In this document: positions 11,758 to 20,043 of the stretch, piece after piece
How positions within the stretch are numbered: the first letter of the stretch is position 1
Layout: every line of letters begins with the position of its first letter
NCBI RefSeq assembly: GCF_000224415.1
Contig: NZ_AFXQ01000006.1
Span: forward strand, 1 to 64,000
DNA length: 64,000 bases
Reading direction: 5' to 3'
Source: Citricoccus sp. CH26A
Lineage (GTDB): Bacteria; Actinomycetota; Actinomycetes; Actinomycetales; Micrococcaceae
The notes under the pieces: model-generated
The model's database searches: none
Told to the model about the DNA's origin: nothing
What the model saw: only the letters and a program-made list of their open reading frames with translations
Position numbers and translations under genes: made by a program

Positions 11758-11990
11758 GACGCTGCCCAGGCGCGTCCCGGCCGCGACGCCCCGGGGCCGG
11801 GGCGGCCTCCGGCCGGCCCCCGCGCGGGGCCGTCGCCGGCCGCTGTGAAACAATGGACCGTCCTTCCGACGCCACCCGGGGCAGCGGGTGAGTGCGGGGT
11901 CGTGGAGACCGTCGACCGCCGTGTCCGGAGGACCGTGAGTGCTAATACAGCCGGCCGTCCGCCAGGCGAACCACCACCTCAGAGGAATCG

Positions 11991-12761
11991 ATGACCCCCG
12001 CAGACCACCATCCTGTCCACCCTGCCGCCTGGCCGGAGGATCGGCCCGACGGCCAGTCCGGCGGCGCGCCGGCGCCCGACCGGCCTCGGGGCGCGCCGCC
12101 GTCGGGAACCGCGGCCCGCTTCGCCCCCACCGGCACCGGCCTGTACGCCGTCTTCACCGCCGTGATGGCCACCGTGCTGATCCTGTCCAACATCGGGGCC
12201 TCCAAGGGCGTGACCTTCGGGCCGATCGTCACGGACGGCGGTTTCTTCCTGTTCCCGCTGGCCTACATCATCGGTGACGTCGTCTCCGAGGTGTACGGCT
12301 TCCGGGCCTCGCGACGGGCCATCATCACGACCTTCGCCCTCTCGGTCTTCGCCGCCGGCTGCTACTGGGTGATCATCGCCCTGCCCGGTGCCGAGTGGTA
12401 CGACGGCCAGGACGCCCTCGTGCGCACCCTGGCCCCCGTCCCCCTGATCGTGCTGGCCTCCCTGCTCGGCTTCCTCGTCGGCCAGCTGGCGAACTCCTGG
12501 CTCATGGTCCGGCTGAAGCGCCGGGCGGGGGAGCGACAGCTGTTCGGGCGCATCGCTGCCTCCACGCTCGTCGGAGAGTTCCTGGACACCCTCGTGTTCT
12601 GCTCGATCGCCGCGGGGGTCATCGGCATCACGGACGTGCCGACGTTCCTCAACTACGTGGTGGTCGGCTTCGTGTTCAAGTCGGTCGTCGAGATCGTGCT
12701 GTCCCCGGTGACCATGTGGGTGATCGGCCGGGTCAAGCGGGCCGAGCCGGCCTACGCCTGA
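11991..12761 (+). CDS. Queuosine precursor transporter (YhhQ/VUT family)
   Basis: 256 aa integral membrane protein with six predicted helices after a ~45-residue Pro-rich cytoplasmic tail. Family hallmarks are VLILSNIGASKGV, FPLAYIIGDVVSEVYGFR, the conserved ASTLVGEFLDTLVF segment and the C-terminal VVGFVFKSVVEIVLSPVT. Members import queuosine precursors (queuine or preQ0/preQ1). With tRNA-guanine transglycosylase at 27 kb this predicts a salvage route; no queCDEF genes are in the window. The 245 bases upstream contain no recognisable preQ1 riboswitch. AGAGGA precedes the ATG. Confidence 0.85.
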   Translation: MTPADHHPVHPAAWPEDRPDGQSGGAPAPDRPRGAPPSGTAARFAPTGTGLYAVFTAVMATVLILSNIGASKGVTFGPIVTDGGFFLFPLAYIIGDVVSEVYGFRASRRAIITTFALSVFAAGCYWVIIALPGAEWYDGQDALVRTLAPVPLIVLASLLGFLVGQLANSWLMVRLKRRAGERQLFGRIAASTLVGEFLDTLVFCSIAAGVIGITDVPTFLNYVVVGFVFKSVVEIVLSPVTMWVIGRVKRAEPAYA

Positions 12762-12780
12762 CCCCGGCCCGGGCCGGGGT
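12761..12780. terminator. 20-base palindrome between convergent genes
   Basis: ACCCCGGCCCGGGCCGGGGT is perfectly self-complementary. It lies between the transporter stop and the tetR stop and is a plausible bidirectional terminator. Confidence 0.5.
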
Positions 12781-12791
12781 GCCGCACGGCC

Positions 12792-13490
12792 TCAGCCCAG
12801 TGCCCGGCGCACCGCGTCCACGATCTCCTCGGTGTCCGCGTGCTGCCCGACCACCGTCACGACGGCGACGGGTCGCTGCGCCGGCGCCTCGGCGGCGGCC
12901 GCCGGCTCCCGGTAGCCCTGCAGCAGCACGCGGATGAGCTGCCCGGCCTGCGCCGAGAACTCCTCCCGCAGGGTGTCGTCCCGTTCGCGCAGCCACCGGC
13001 GCAGGTAGGAGTTGTGCAGGGCCACGCAGGCTCCGGCCAGTGCCGCCGAGAGGGGCCCGACGTCGGCCTCGTCCCCGAGGGCGCCCGTGGCTGCCAGGCG
13101 GTCGGCCAGCCAGTGGCGGAACACCGCCTCGTAGCGGTGCGAGGTCAGCAGCTCCCGGTTGCGCAGGGCCTGTGACTGGCGCAGCAGCCGATGGCGGGTC
13201 ATGGTGCGGTCGGCATCCTCCAGGTGATGGCGGAAGACCAGCAGCAACCCCTCGCGCAGGGCCGAGGCGGTGTCATGGTCGGTGCCGGCCAGGAAGTCCT
13301 CGAGCCGGGCGAGCATGTCCGTGTGGTCGGCGAAGACCACGTCCTCCTTGCCGCCGAACGTCCGGAAGAAGGTGGCCCGGCTCATCCCGGCCTCGCGGGC
13401 CAGTTCGTCCACGGTGGTGCCGTCCCAGCCCTGGGCGTCCAGCAGGCGCAGCAGGGCGGTCAGGGTCTGCGGGGCGGTGCGCTGGTCCAT
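12792..13490 (-). CDS. TetR/AcrR family regulator
   Basis: 232 aa. The N-terminal helix-turn-helix is clear (TTVDELAREAGMSRATFFRTFGG, residues ~25-48); the remainder is a variable ligand-binding domain. A C-terminal Ala-rich segment ending near VAVVTVVGQHADTEE is unusual for the family. It is divergent from the acyl-CoA dehydrogenase/ligase genes and an inverted repeat overlaps their promoter, so it probably represses them and is probably released by an acyl-CoA. Confidence 0.88.
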   Translation of the reverse strand: MDQRTAPQTLTALLRLLDAQGWDGTTVDELAREAGMSRATFFRTFGGKEDVVFADHTDMLARLEDFLAGTDHDTASALREGLLLVFRHHLEDADRTMTRHRLLRQSQALRNRELLTSHRYEAVFRHWLADRLAATGALGDEADVGPLSAALAGACVALHNSYLRRWLRERDDTLREEFSAQAGQLIRVLLQGYREPAAAAEAPAQRPVAVVTVVGQHADTEEIVDAVRRALG

Positions 13491-13506
13491 GTGCTCATGA
13501 TACTGC

Positions 13507-13541
13507 GTCTCTTGACATGAGACTGGGTGTCATCGGATAGT
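13507..13541 (+). promoter_or_regulatory. Promoter with TetR operator, acyl-CoA operon
   Basis: -35 TTGACA (13512-13517) and -10 GATAGT (13536-13541) are 18 bases apart. The inverted repeat GTCTC (13507-13511) / GAGAC (13519-13523) surrounds the -35 box. This is a simple repression geometry for the divergent TetR protein. Confidence 0.65.
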
Positions 13542-13576
13542 GGTGGGCATCACCCTGAACGTCTCCGGAGGCCCCC

Positions 13577-14821
13577 ATGACCACCCAGTCCGACGTGTCG
13601 GCACCCACCGATCGCCCGCAGCTTCCCACCGCGGAGCCCGACTACGAGGTCAGCGCCGCGCTGGACACCGACGCCTACGCGGTCTTCGCCGACCTGCCGG
13701 ACGAGGAACTGGCGCTCTGGCGCCGGGCCCGCCAGTTCGTCACCCCCCAGGTGCTGCAGCAGATGCACCGGGCGTGGGACCTGGCGCAGTACCCGCTGGA
13801 CCTGGTCGAGCAGATGGGCCGGATGGACCTGCTGCGCGACGGCGTGGCGGTGGAGGGGCTGCCGGAGGTCTCCCGGGTGGCCGCGGGCCTGGCCACCATG
13901 GAGCTCTCCCGCGGGGACGGCTCCCTGGCCACGGTCGTGGCCGTGCAGGGCGGGCTGGCCATGCGGTCCATCGAACTGTGCGGCTCCGAGGAGCAGAAGC
14001 AGCGGTACCTGACGCCCCTGGCCCGTGGCGAGCTGCTCGGCTCCTTCGCGCTGACCGAGCCCACGCACGGCTCCGACGCCGTCGGCCTGGAGACCACGGC
14101 CACGCCCACCGCCGGCGGCTGGCTGCTCAACGGCCACAAGAAGTGGATCGGCAACGGTGCCAGCGGAGGCATCACCGTGGTCTGGGCCCGCTCCACCGAG
14201 GACGAGAAGGTCCGCGGCTTCATCGTCCCGCAGGAGTCCGAGGGGTACCGGGCCGGTGTCATCGAGGGCAAGATCGCCCTGCGCGCCATCCACCAGGCGG
14301 ACATCACCCTCGACGGGGTGTTCGTCCCCGAGGACCACGTGATGCCGGACGCGACCTCCTTCCGCGACACCTCGCGCGTGCTGTTCTCCACCCGCGTGGG
14401 CGTGGCCTGGTCCGCCGTCGGCCAGGCCCTGGGCTGCTTCGAGGGCGCCCTGCAGTACGTGCAGCAGCGCCGGCAGTTCGGCCGCCCGCTCGCCGCCTCC
14501 CAGATCGTCCAGGAGCGCCTGGCCCGGATGCTCTCCCAGCTCACCCAGGTCCAGCTGCTCGTGCTGCGGGCCGCGCAACTGGAGGACCGCGGCACCCTCA
14601 CCGGACCCCAGGCGTCCCTGGCCAAGTACTCCGCCACCCGGGCCGCACGGTCCATCGCCCAGGACGCCCGGGACCTGCTGGGAGGCAACGGCATCCTCAT
14701 CCGCCACGAGGTCGGCCGGCACTTCGCCGACATCGAGGCCCTGCACACCTACGAGGGCACCGAGACCGTCCAGGCCCTGATCATCGGCCGCGACCTGACC
14801 GGCGTCTCCGCCTTCGCCTGA
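13577..14821 (+). CDS. Acyl-CoA dehydrogenase, glutaryl-CoA dehydrogenase-like
   Basis: 414 aa FAD enzyme. FALTEPTHGSDA and RQFGRPLAASQIVQERLARM are standard family motifs. The catalytic base is probably Glu393 in HTYEGTET, the C-terminal position used by glutaryl-CoA and most medium-chain dehydrogenases. The segment DLLGGNGILIRHEVGRHFAD is typical of the glutaryl-CoA dehydrogenase branch. It is first gene of a two-gene unit with an acyl-CoA ligase 13 bases downstream. The substrate is not proven; glutaryl-CoA or another short acyl-CoA fits. Confidence 0.85.
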   Translation: MTTQSDVSAPTDRPQLPTAEPDYEVSAALDTDAYAVFADLPDEELALWRRARQFVTPQVLQQMHRAWDLAQYPLDLVEQMGRMDLLRDGVAVEGLPEVSRVAAGLATMELSRGDGSLATVVAVQGGLAMRSIELCGSEEQKQRYLTPLARGELLGSFALTEPTHGSDAVGLETTATPTAGGWLLNGHKKWIGNGASGGITVVWARSTEDEKVRGFIVPQESEGYRAGVIEGKIALRAIHQADITLDGVFVPEDHVMPDATSFRDTSRVLFSTRVGVAWSAVGQALGCFEGALQYVQQRRQFGRPLAASQIVQERLARMLSQLTQVQLLVLRAAQLEDRGTLTGPQASLAKYSATRAARSIAQDARDLLGGNGILIRHEVGRHFADIEALHTYEGTETVQALIIGRDLTGVSAFA

Positions 14822-14834
14822 GAGGATCACCTCC

Positions 14835-16523
14835 ATGACACAGCCCGCCATGACGCAGCATTCGCCACAGGCCCAGCCGGGCCCCGCGCCCGCCGCCCCG
14901 GCAGACGTCCACTCCGCCTCCACCGAACCCCTCACGCCCCTGGGATTCCTGGGCCGGGCCGCCGCCGTGTTCCCGGACCGCGAGGCCGTGGTCTACGGGG
15001 CCCGCCGCTCCACGTACCGCGAGTTCGCCGCGGAGGTCCAGCAGCTGGCCCGGGCCGTGCGGGCACGGATCCAGCCGGGTGAGACGGTCACGGTGATCGC
15101 CCCGAACATCCCGGCCATGCTCATGGCCCACTTCGCCGTGCCCCTGGCCGGGGGCGTGCTCAGCCCGCTCAACCCGCGGCTGACCGCCCGGGAACTGGCC
15201 TATATCCTGGAGCACTCCGAGGCCCGGGTCGTGTTCGCGGACGGTGACGTCGTCGCCACGGTGCGCGACGTCGTCGGAAACCTCCCGCAGGCCCCCCTGG
15301 TGGTCGAGATCGTGGACCCGGAGGCCGGGCACGCCGGCCCGGTGGACGCCGACGCCGGCTCGCTCACCTACGAGGACTTCCTCGCCCAGGGGCCGGCCGG
15401 CCCCGACCTGCCCTGGCGGGTGGCGGACGAACACGCGCCGATCACCCTGAACTACACCTCCGGCACCACCGGACCGCCCAAGGGCGCGCTCTACACCCAC
15501 CGCGGCGCGTACCTGGCGGCCGAGGGTGCGGTGTTCCACAACGGCTACACCGGGGCCACGCGCTACCTGTGGACCCTGCCGATGTTCCACTGCAACGGCT
15601 GGTGCACCCCGTGGGCCGTGACGTCCGCGGCGGGCACCCACGTCTGCCTGCGGGCCGTGCGTCAGGACGCCATCTGGGACGCGTTCGACCACGAGGGCAT
15701 CACCCACCTGTGCGGGGCGCCGATCGTGTGCGCCATGATCCACGAGTCCGAGCGCGCCCGTCCCCTGGACCGGGAACTGCGGATGACCACCGCGGGGGCC
15801 GCACCGCCGCCGTCGGTGATCGAGGCACTGGAGTCGCTGAACATCACGCCCGTGCACGTCTACGGGCTGACCGAGGTCTACGGCCCGTTCACCATCTGCG
15901 AGCCGCAGCCGGCGTGGGCACGGCTGCCCGCCGCCGAGCGGGCACGGCTGATGGCCCGGCAGGGCGTGCCCATGGTGCACGCCGGGGAGGTGGCCGTCAT
16001 GGACGCTGACCTGAACCGGGTGCCCGCCGACGGCGAGACCCTCGGCGAGGTGGTGCTGCGCGGCAACGGCGTGATGAAGGAGTACTTCAAGAATCCCGAG
16101 GCCACCGCGGAGGCCTTCCGGGGCGGCTGGTACCACACCGGTGACCTGGGGGTGATGCATCCGGACGGCTACATCCAGCTGATGGACCGGGCCAAGGACA
16201 TCATCATCTCCGGCGGGGAGAACATCTCCTCCATCGAGGTGGAGGGCGTGCTGCACGCCCACCCGAAGGTCTCCGACGTGGCCGTGGTGGGCGTGCAGGA
16301 CGACCGGTGGGGTGAGCGCCCGGTGGCGTTCGTGGTGACCGAGGCCGGTGCGCAGGTCACCGCCGAGGAGTTGCGGGCCCACTGCCGGCAGGGCCTGGCC
16401 GGGTTCAAGGTCCCGGACCGGGTCGAGTTCGTGCAGGAGCTGCCGCGCACCGCCACCGGCAAGATCCGCAAGAACACCCTGCGAGCGCTGCAGGACGGGG
16501 ACGGCGCCCCGGCGGTGGGCTGA
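14835..16523 (+). CDS. Acyl-CoA synthetase (AMP-binding)
   Basis: 562 aa ANL-superfamily ligase: carboxylate + ATP + CoA to acyl-CoA + AMP + PPi. Motifs in order are the P-loop YTSGTTGPPKGA (~207), VYGLTEVYGP (~340), YHTGDLGVMHPDGYIQLMDR (~435) and the C-terminal catalytic lysine in TATGKIRKNTLR (~545). It resembles the medium-chain/methylmercaptopropionate-type ligases. AGAGGA precedes the ATG by about nine bases. It partners the upstream dehydrogenase under TetR control. Confidence 0.88.
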   Translation: MTQPAMTQHSPQAQPGPAPAAPADVHSASTEPLTPLGFLGRAAAVFPDREAVVYGARRSTYREFAAEVQQLARAVRARIQPGETVTVIAPNIPAMLMAHFAVPLAGGVLSPLNPRLTARELAYILEHSEARVVFADGDVVATVRDVVGNLPQAPLVVEIVDPEAGHAGPVDADAGSLTYEDFLAQGPAGPDLPWRVADEHAPITLNYTSGTTGPPKGALYTHRGAYLAAEGAVFHNGYTGATRYLWTLPMFHCNGWCTPWAVTSAAGTHVCLRAVRQDAIWDAFDHEGITHLCGAPIVCAMIHESERARPLDRELRMTTAGAAPPPSVIEALESLNITPVHVYGLTEVYGPFTICEPQPAWARLPAAERARLMARQGVPMVHAGEVAVMDADLNRVPADGETLGEVVLRGNGVMKEYFKNPEATAEAFRGGWYHTGDLGVMHPDGYIQLMDRAKDIIISGGENISSIEVEGVLHAHPKVSDVAVVGVQDDRWGERPVAFVVTEAGAQVTAEELRAHCRQGLAGFKVPDRVEFVQELPRTATGKIRKNTLRALQDGDGAPAVG

Positions 16524-16709
16524 GCCCTCACCGAGGGGCGGTGGACCGCCCACGCCGGAGGGGCGTCTCCCACCCCGCGACGAGGATGCCGCCTCGGGGA
16601 CGTCACCCGGTACCGATGTCCTGACGACGTCATCGGGCGTCATCCACGGGGCGCGCGAGCGGGACGGGCGGGCTATGTGACCCGCGGTGGCGAAACATGA
16701 CCCCGACGG

Positions 16710-16738
16710 TTGGACCGGCGCAGGCCGCGGCCTACGGT
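16710..16738 (+). promoter_or_regulatory. Promoter of the first SAM-IV transcription unit
   Basis: -35 TTGGAC (16710-16715), 17-base spacer, -10 TACGGT (16733-16738). The expected start, near 16745, coincides with the first base of the riboswitch P1 stem. The stretch 16524-16709 before it holds only a short hairpin (16536-16551) and no gene. Confidence 0.65.
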
Positions 16739-16745
16739 GGCTGCA

Positions 16746-16862
16746 GAATCACGAGATCCGGTGCCAAGCCCTGGCTGGCCGGACGGCAACCCTCTCCTCC
16801 GTAGTGGGGTGCTCCAGGTGATGATTCGGCCCGTACGCGACCGCTGCGGGCAAGTACGGCAC
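16746..16862 (+). ncRNA. SAM-IV riboswitch (copy 1)
   Basis: P1 is GAATCA (16746-16751) pairing with TGATTC (16822-16827). Between them are CACGAGA, CCAAGCCCTGGC, GGCAACCCTC and GTGGGGTGCTCCAGGTGATG, the conserved core of the SAM-I/SAM-IV clan. After P1 comes the 3' extension that marks SAM-IV: hairpin GCCCG (16829-16833)/CGGGC (16847-16851), then AAGTACGGCACC for the pseudoknot. SAM-IV occurs in actinomycetes and represses sulfur/methionine genes when S-adenosylmethionine is abundant. It controls the two DszC-like genes that follow; the leader from riboswitch end to the GTG is about 95 bases. Confidence 0.9.
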
Positions 16863-16956
16863 CACCTCGGGGGACACCACGCGCGGCCGCGGGCCGGGCA
16901 TCCCCCGCGCGGCCCGCACGGGCCCCGGGTGCCACGGATGACCGGAAGGCTCCATC

Positions 16957-18369
16957 GTGACCCACACCGCCACCCCGCAGGACACCCCAGTCCCCGGTGA
17001 CGCCCCCCGGGCCGGACTGCCCCGCTTCGAGGAGCTGAGGGCCGCCACCGCCGGGGCACCACCCACGGACGCCCAGCTCAGCGAGCACTTCGCCCCCGTC
17101 TTCCGGCTCATCGCCGAAGGGGCCCACCAGCGCGAGCAGGACCACGAACTGGCCTTCGCCGCCATCGAGCACCTGCGCGGCTCGGGATTCACCCGGGTCC
17201 GCCTCGCCCGCGACCGCGGGGGGATCGGGGCGAGCCTTCCCCAGCTCGCCGGGCTGCTGGTGGACCTGGCCGCCGCGGACTCGAACCTGCCGCAGGCCCT
17301 GCACGGGCACTTCATGTTCACCGAGCAGCACCAGAACGAGTCCCAGGGGCCCGTGTCGGAGTGGTGGCTCGCCGAGGTGGCCGCGGGGAGGATCTTCGGC
17401 AACGCCCTCGTCGAGTTGCCACCCTCCGCGGGCCGGCGTCCCGTGCGCTGGGTCGATGCGGACCCGGACACCGCCCAGGCGGCCGCCGCGGTCGGGGACA
17501 CCGAGATCGCGGAGATCACGGGGGACAAGTTCTACTCCACCGGTGCCGTCTTCGCCGACTACCTGCTGGTGACGGCCACCCGGCCCGGCCGCGAGGACGA
17601 GGGACCGATCTTCGCCGTCGTGGACGCCAGGGACCGGGGCGTGACGCGCACCGATGACTGGAACGGCTTCGGACAGCGACTCACCGCCTCCGGCACCACC
17701 ACCTTCGACGACGTCCCCGTGCGGGCGCACCGGACCCAGGAGTTCAACGTCCCCACCGGCGTGCTGGCCTATGCGGTGCTGTGGGTCGTGCTGGCCGCCA
17801 CGCAGGCCGGCATCGGCGTGGCGGCGCTGTCCTCGATCACGGACTTCGTGCGCGCTCGCCGGCGCACCTACGACCACGCCGCCGCCGAGACCCCTGCCGA
17901 GGACCCGCTGGTCCACCAGGTCATCGGCTCCGTCTCCGCCAAGGTCTCCGCCGCCCGGCACATCGTGACCGGTGCCGCCGCCGTCGTCGAGGACTCCTAC
18001 CGAAGCGTGCGCGGCCACCTGGACCTCGAGGACCCGGTGGTGCTGGACGCCCACACCCGCGCCAACGTCGCCCTGTCCGAGGCCACCGTCGTGGTCTCGG
18101 AGCTGATCCTCGAGGCCACGAACCAGATCTTCGAGTCCGGCGGCGCCTCCGCCACGGACGCCTCGCGGCACCTGCACCGGCACTGGCTGAACGCCCGCAC
18201 CGTCGCCAGCCACACCCCGCTGATCTACCGCACCCAGGCGGTCGGGGACTACCGGATCAACGGCACCGTCCCACCGTTCCACTCCACCGCCCGCAACTCC
18301 GACCCGCGGGCCGGCGCCACGGCCGCCGGCGCGGGAACGCCCACCGTATCCACCACCGAAGGAGCATGA
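16957..18369 (+). CDS. DszC/SfnB-like flavin-dependent monooxygenase 1
   Basis: 470 aa member of the acyl-CoA-dehydrogenase-fold monooxygenases (DszC, SfnB and relatives), which use reduced flavin and O2 to oxygenate sulfur compounds. Family features: LLVDLAAADSNLPQALHGHF, DKFYSTGAVFADYLLV, DDWNGFGQRLTASGTTTF and the C-terminal ATNQIFESGGASATDASRHLHRHWLNARTVASH. No acyl-CoA dehydrogenase catalytic Glu motif is visible. GTG start, with GGAAGG nine bases upstream. Its stop overlaps the next start (ATGA). Position directly after a SAM-IV riboswitch argues for a role in sulfur assimilation. The substrate (sulfone, thiophene or alkyl sulfide) is unknown. A flavin reductase must be supplied from elsewhere. 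Confidence 0.82.
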   Translation: MTHTATPQDTPVPGDAPRAGLPRFEELRAATAGAPPTDAQLSEHFAPVFRLIAEGAHQREQDHELAFAAIEHLRGSGFTRVRLARDRGGIGASLPQLAGLLVDLAAADSNLPQALHGHFMFTEQHQNESQGPVSEWWLAEVAAGRIFGNALVELPPSAGRRPVRWVDADPDTAQAAAAVGDTEIAEITGDKFYSTGAVFADYLLVTATRPGREDEGPIFAVVDARDRGVTRTDDWNGFGQRLTASGTTTFDDVPVRAHRTQEFNVPTGVLAYAVLWVVLAATQAGIGVAALSSITDFVRARRRTYDHAAAETPAEDPLVHQVIGSVSAKVSAARHIVTGAAAVVEDSYRSVRGHLDLEDPVVLDAHTRANVALSEATVVVSELILEATNQIFESGGASATDASRHLHRHWLNARTVASHTPLIYRTQAVGDYRINGTVPPFHSTARNSDPRAGATAAGAGTPTVSTTEGA

Positions 18370-19634
18370 TGACCACGACGCCAGAACGACAGGCCCCGAC
18401 CACCGCCGCGTCCCCGGACGGGGCGGGTGGGCAGTCCGCCGCACGGTTCGCCGAGGTGCGGGAACGGCTGGCCCCCGTCCTCCGCTCCATCGCCGCGAGC
18501 GCCGCCGCACGGGAGGCCGACCGGATCATCGACCGCGACGCCGTCCGCGCGCTCGCCGAGGCCGGTTTCACCTCGTTGCGCGTGCCGGTGGAGTACGGCG
18601 GCGCCGGTCTGGGCTTCGCCCAGTCCGCGGAGCTGATCGTGGAGCTCGCCGCCGCGGACTCCAACCTGGCCCAGGCGCTGCGTGCCCACCTGATCAACCA
18701 GGAGAACATCCTGGGCCACCCGGACCCGGTGCTGCGGGACCGGTGGCTGCGCCGCCTCGGTGCGGGGGCCGTCGTCGGCAACGCCATCACCGAGGTCAAC
18801 AACGCGGTGGGGGAGGGGACGACCCGGCTGGTGCAGGACGCCGAGGGCACCTGGCGGCTCAACGGCACCAAGTACTACTCCACCGGGTCCCTGTACGCGG
18901 ACTGGATCATCGTGGCGGCGGTCGACGCCCGCGGTGAGGAGATCGCCGCGACCGTGTCCGCGAACGCCCCCGGGGTCCGGCTCCTGGACGACTGGGACGG
19001 CTTCGGCCAGCAGCTCACGGCCTCGGGGACCACGGTGTTCGACAACACCCCGGTGGACCCGGAGGAGGTCTACACCTCCGGCCTGGACGACGGCACCCGT
19101 GTGGCCACCGGCCAGGCCTCCTGGCAGTTCCTGCACCTGGCCACCCTGACCGGTATCGCCCAGGCGATCGTGCGGGATGCCGGGGACTACGTGCGGGGCC
19201 GGCGCCGGTCCTTCAGCCACGGCGTGACCGAACTGCCCCGCGACGACGCCCAGGTGCTCCAGGTGGTCGGCGACCTGTCCTCCGCGGCCTTCGCGGCCCG
19301 CGCCGCCCTCGACTCCGTGGTGGCGGCCCTGGGCGGTGTCCTCGGGCGGGAGGCCGCCGGGGAGGTGCTGCCGGAGGAGGACGTGAACGCCCTCTACGTG
19401 CGCGTCTACCAGGCCCAGCAGGTGATCGCCCGGAACGTGCTGGCCGCCGCGACCCAGCTGTTCGAGGTGGGCGGCGCCTCCGCCACCAGCCAGGCGAGGG
19501 GGCTGGACCGGCACTGGCGCAACGCACGCGTGCTGGCCAGCCACAATCCGCTCATCTACCGCGCGCGGATCATCGGCGAGTGGGAGGTCAACGCCACCCC
19601 GCCGTCCCGGTCCTACCGCATCGGTTCCGCCTGA
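18366..19634 (+). CDS. DszC/SfnB-like flavin-dependent monooxygenase 2
   Basis: 422 aa, a clear paralogue of the preceding gene: ELIVELAAADSNLAQALRAH, TKYYSTGSLYADWIIV, DDWDGFGQQLTASGTTVFD, QLFEVGGASATSQARGLDRHWRNARVLASHNPLIYR. Start at 18366 by four-base overlap with the upstream stop; a second ATG follows immediately at 18369. The pair may act on successive oxidation states or form a heteromer. A terminator hairpin follows at 19659-19689, ending the first SAM-controlled unit. Confidence 0.82.
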   Translation: MMTTTPERQAPTTAASPDGAGGQSAARFAEVRERLAPVLRSIAASAAAREADRIIDRDAVRALAEAGFTSLRVPVEYGGAGLGFAQSAELIVELAAADSNLAQALRAHLINQENILGHPDPVLRDRWLRRLGAGAVVGNAITEVNNAVGEGTTRLVQDAEGTWRLNGTKYYSTGSLYADWIIVAAVDARGEEIAATVSANAPGVRLLDDWDGFGQQLTASGTTVFDNTPVDPEEVYTSGLDDGTRVATGQASWQFLHLATLTGIAQAIVRDAGDYVRGRRRSFSHGVTELPRDDAQVLQVVGDLSSAAFAARAALDSVVAALGGVLGREAAGEVLPEEDVNALYVRVYQAQQVIARNVLAAATQLFEVGGASATSQARGLDRHWRNARVLASHNPLIYRARIIGEWEVNATPPSRSYRIGSA

Positions 19635-19658
19635 CCCACGGTCCGGCCCTGCGCCACC

Positions 19659-19689
19659 GGCCCCCGTCGTGCACCGCACGGCGGGGGCC
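19659..19689 (+). terminator. Terminator of the first SAM-IV unit
   Basis: 14-bp arms, 19659-19672 and 19676-19689, with one G-U pair and a three-base loop. No other feature is visible between 19635 and the promoter at 19807. Confidence 0.65.
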
Positions 19690-19806
19690 CTCGCGTGCCC
19701 GGACCCGCGCAGATGTCGCCGTATGTCACTCCAGCGTCATGGAAGGACCCGGTGGCCCTCACCCCGCCCGGGGATGACGGGACGTTAACCGATACCGGCG
19801 GATCCC

Positions 19807-19835
19807 TTGGCGGGACCGGCACCGGGGTCTACGCT
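19807..19835 (+). promoter_or_regulatory. Promoter of the second SAM-IV transcription unit
   Basis: -35 TTGGCG (19807-19812), 17-base spacer, -10 TACGCT (19830-19835). The expected start at about 19842 immediately precedes the riboswitch. Confidence 0.65.
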
Positions 19836-19843
19836 CGGTAACG

Positions 19844-19960
19844 GAATCACGAGATCCGGCCATAAGCCCTGGCTGACCGGACAGCAACCCTCTCGCTGTA
19901 GTGGGGTGCTCCAGGTGATGATTCGGCCGGCACGCACCCGTGACCGGCAAGTACGGCACC
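19844..19960 (+). ncRNA. SAM-IV riboswitch (copy 2)
   Basis: P1 GAATCA (19844-19849)/TGATTC (19919-19924), core ATAAGCCCTGGC, AGCAACCCTC, GTGGGGTGCTCCAGGTGATG as in copy 1. The 3' hairpin is GCCGG (19926-19930)/CCGGC (19944-19948), replacing GCCCG/CGGGC of copy 1, so both sides have changed together; it is followed by the same AAGTACGGCACC. About 80 bases separate it from the ATG of the DszA-like gene. It controls the monooxygenase plus ABC transporter unit. Confidence 0.9.
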
Positions 19961-20043
19961 CCGCCCGGTGCATCGAGGCCGCCTGCGCGCGCCCCGGTGC
20001 GTTCCGGGCATCCCCGGAGTGCCACCGACCGGGAAGAGACACC

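Noticed and set aside
11746-11990. Possible preQ1 riboswitch upstream of the queuosine precursor transporter
   Set aside because: No preQ1-I, -II or -III consensus could be found in the 245 bases; only GC-rich stems.
16710-17000. Reading frame across the first SAM-IV element
   Set aside because: It reads through a structured RNA and is Arg/Pro-rich; the riboswitch explains the sequence.
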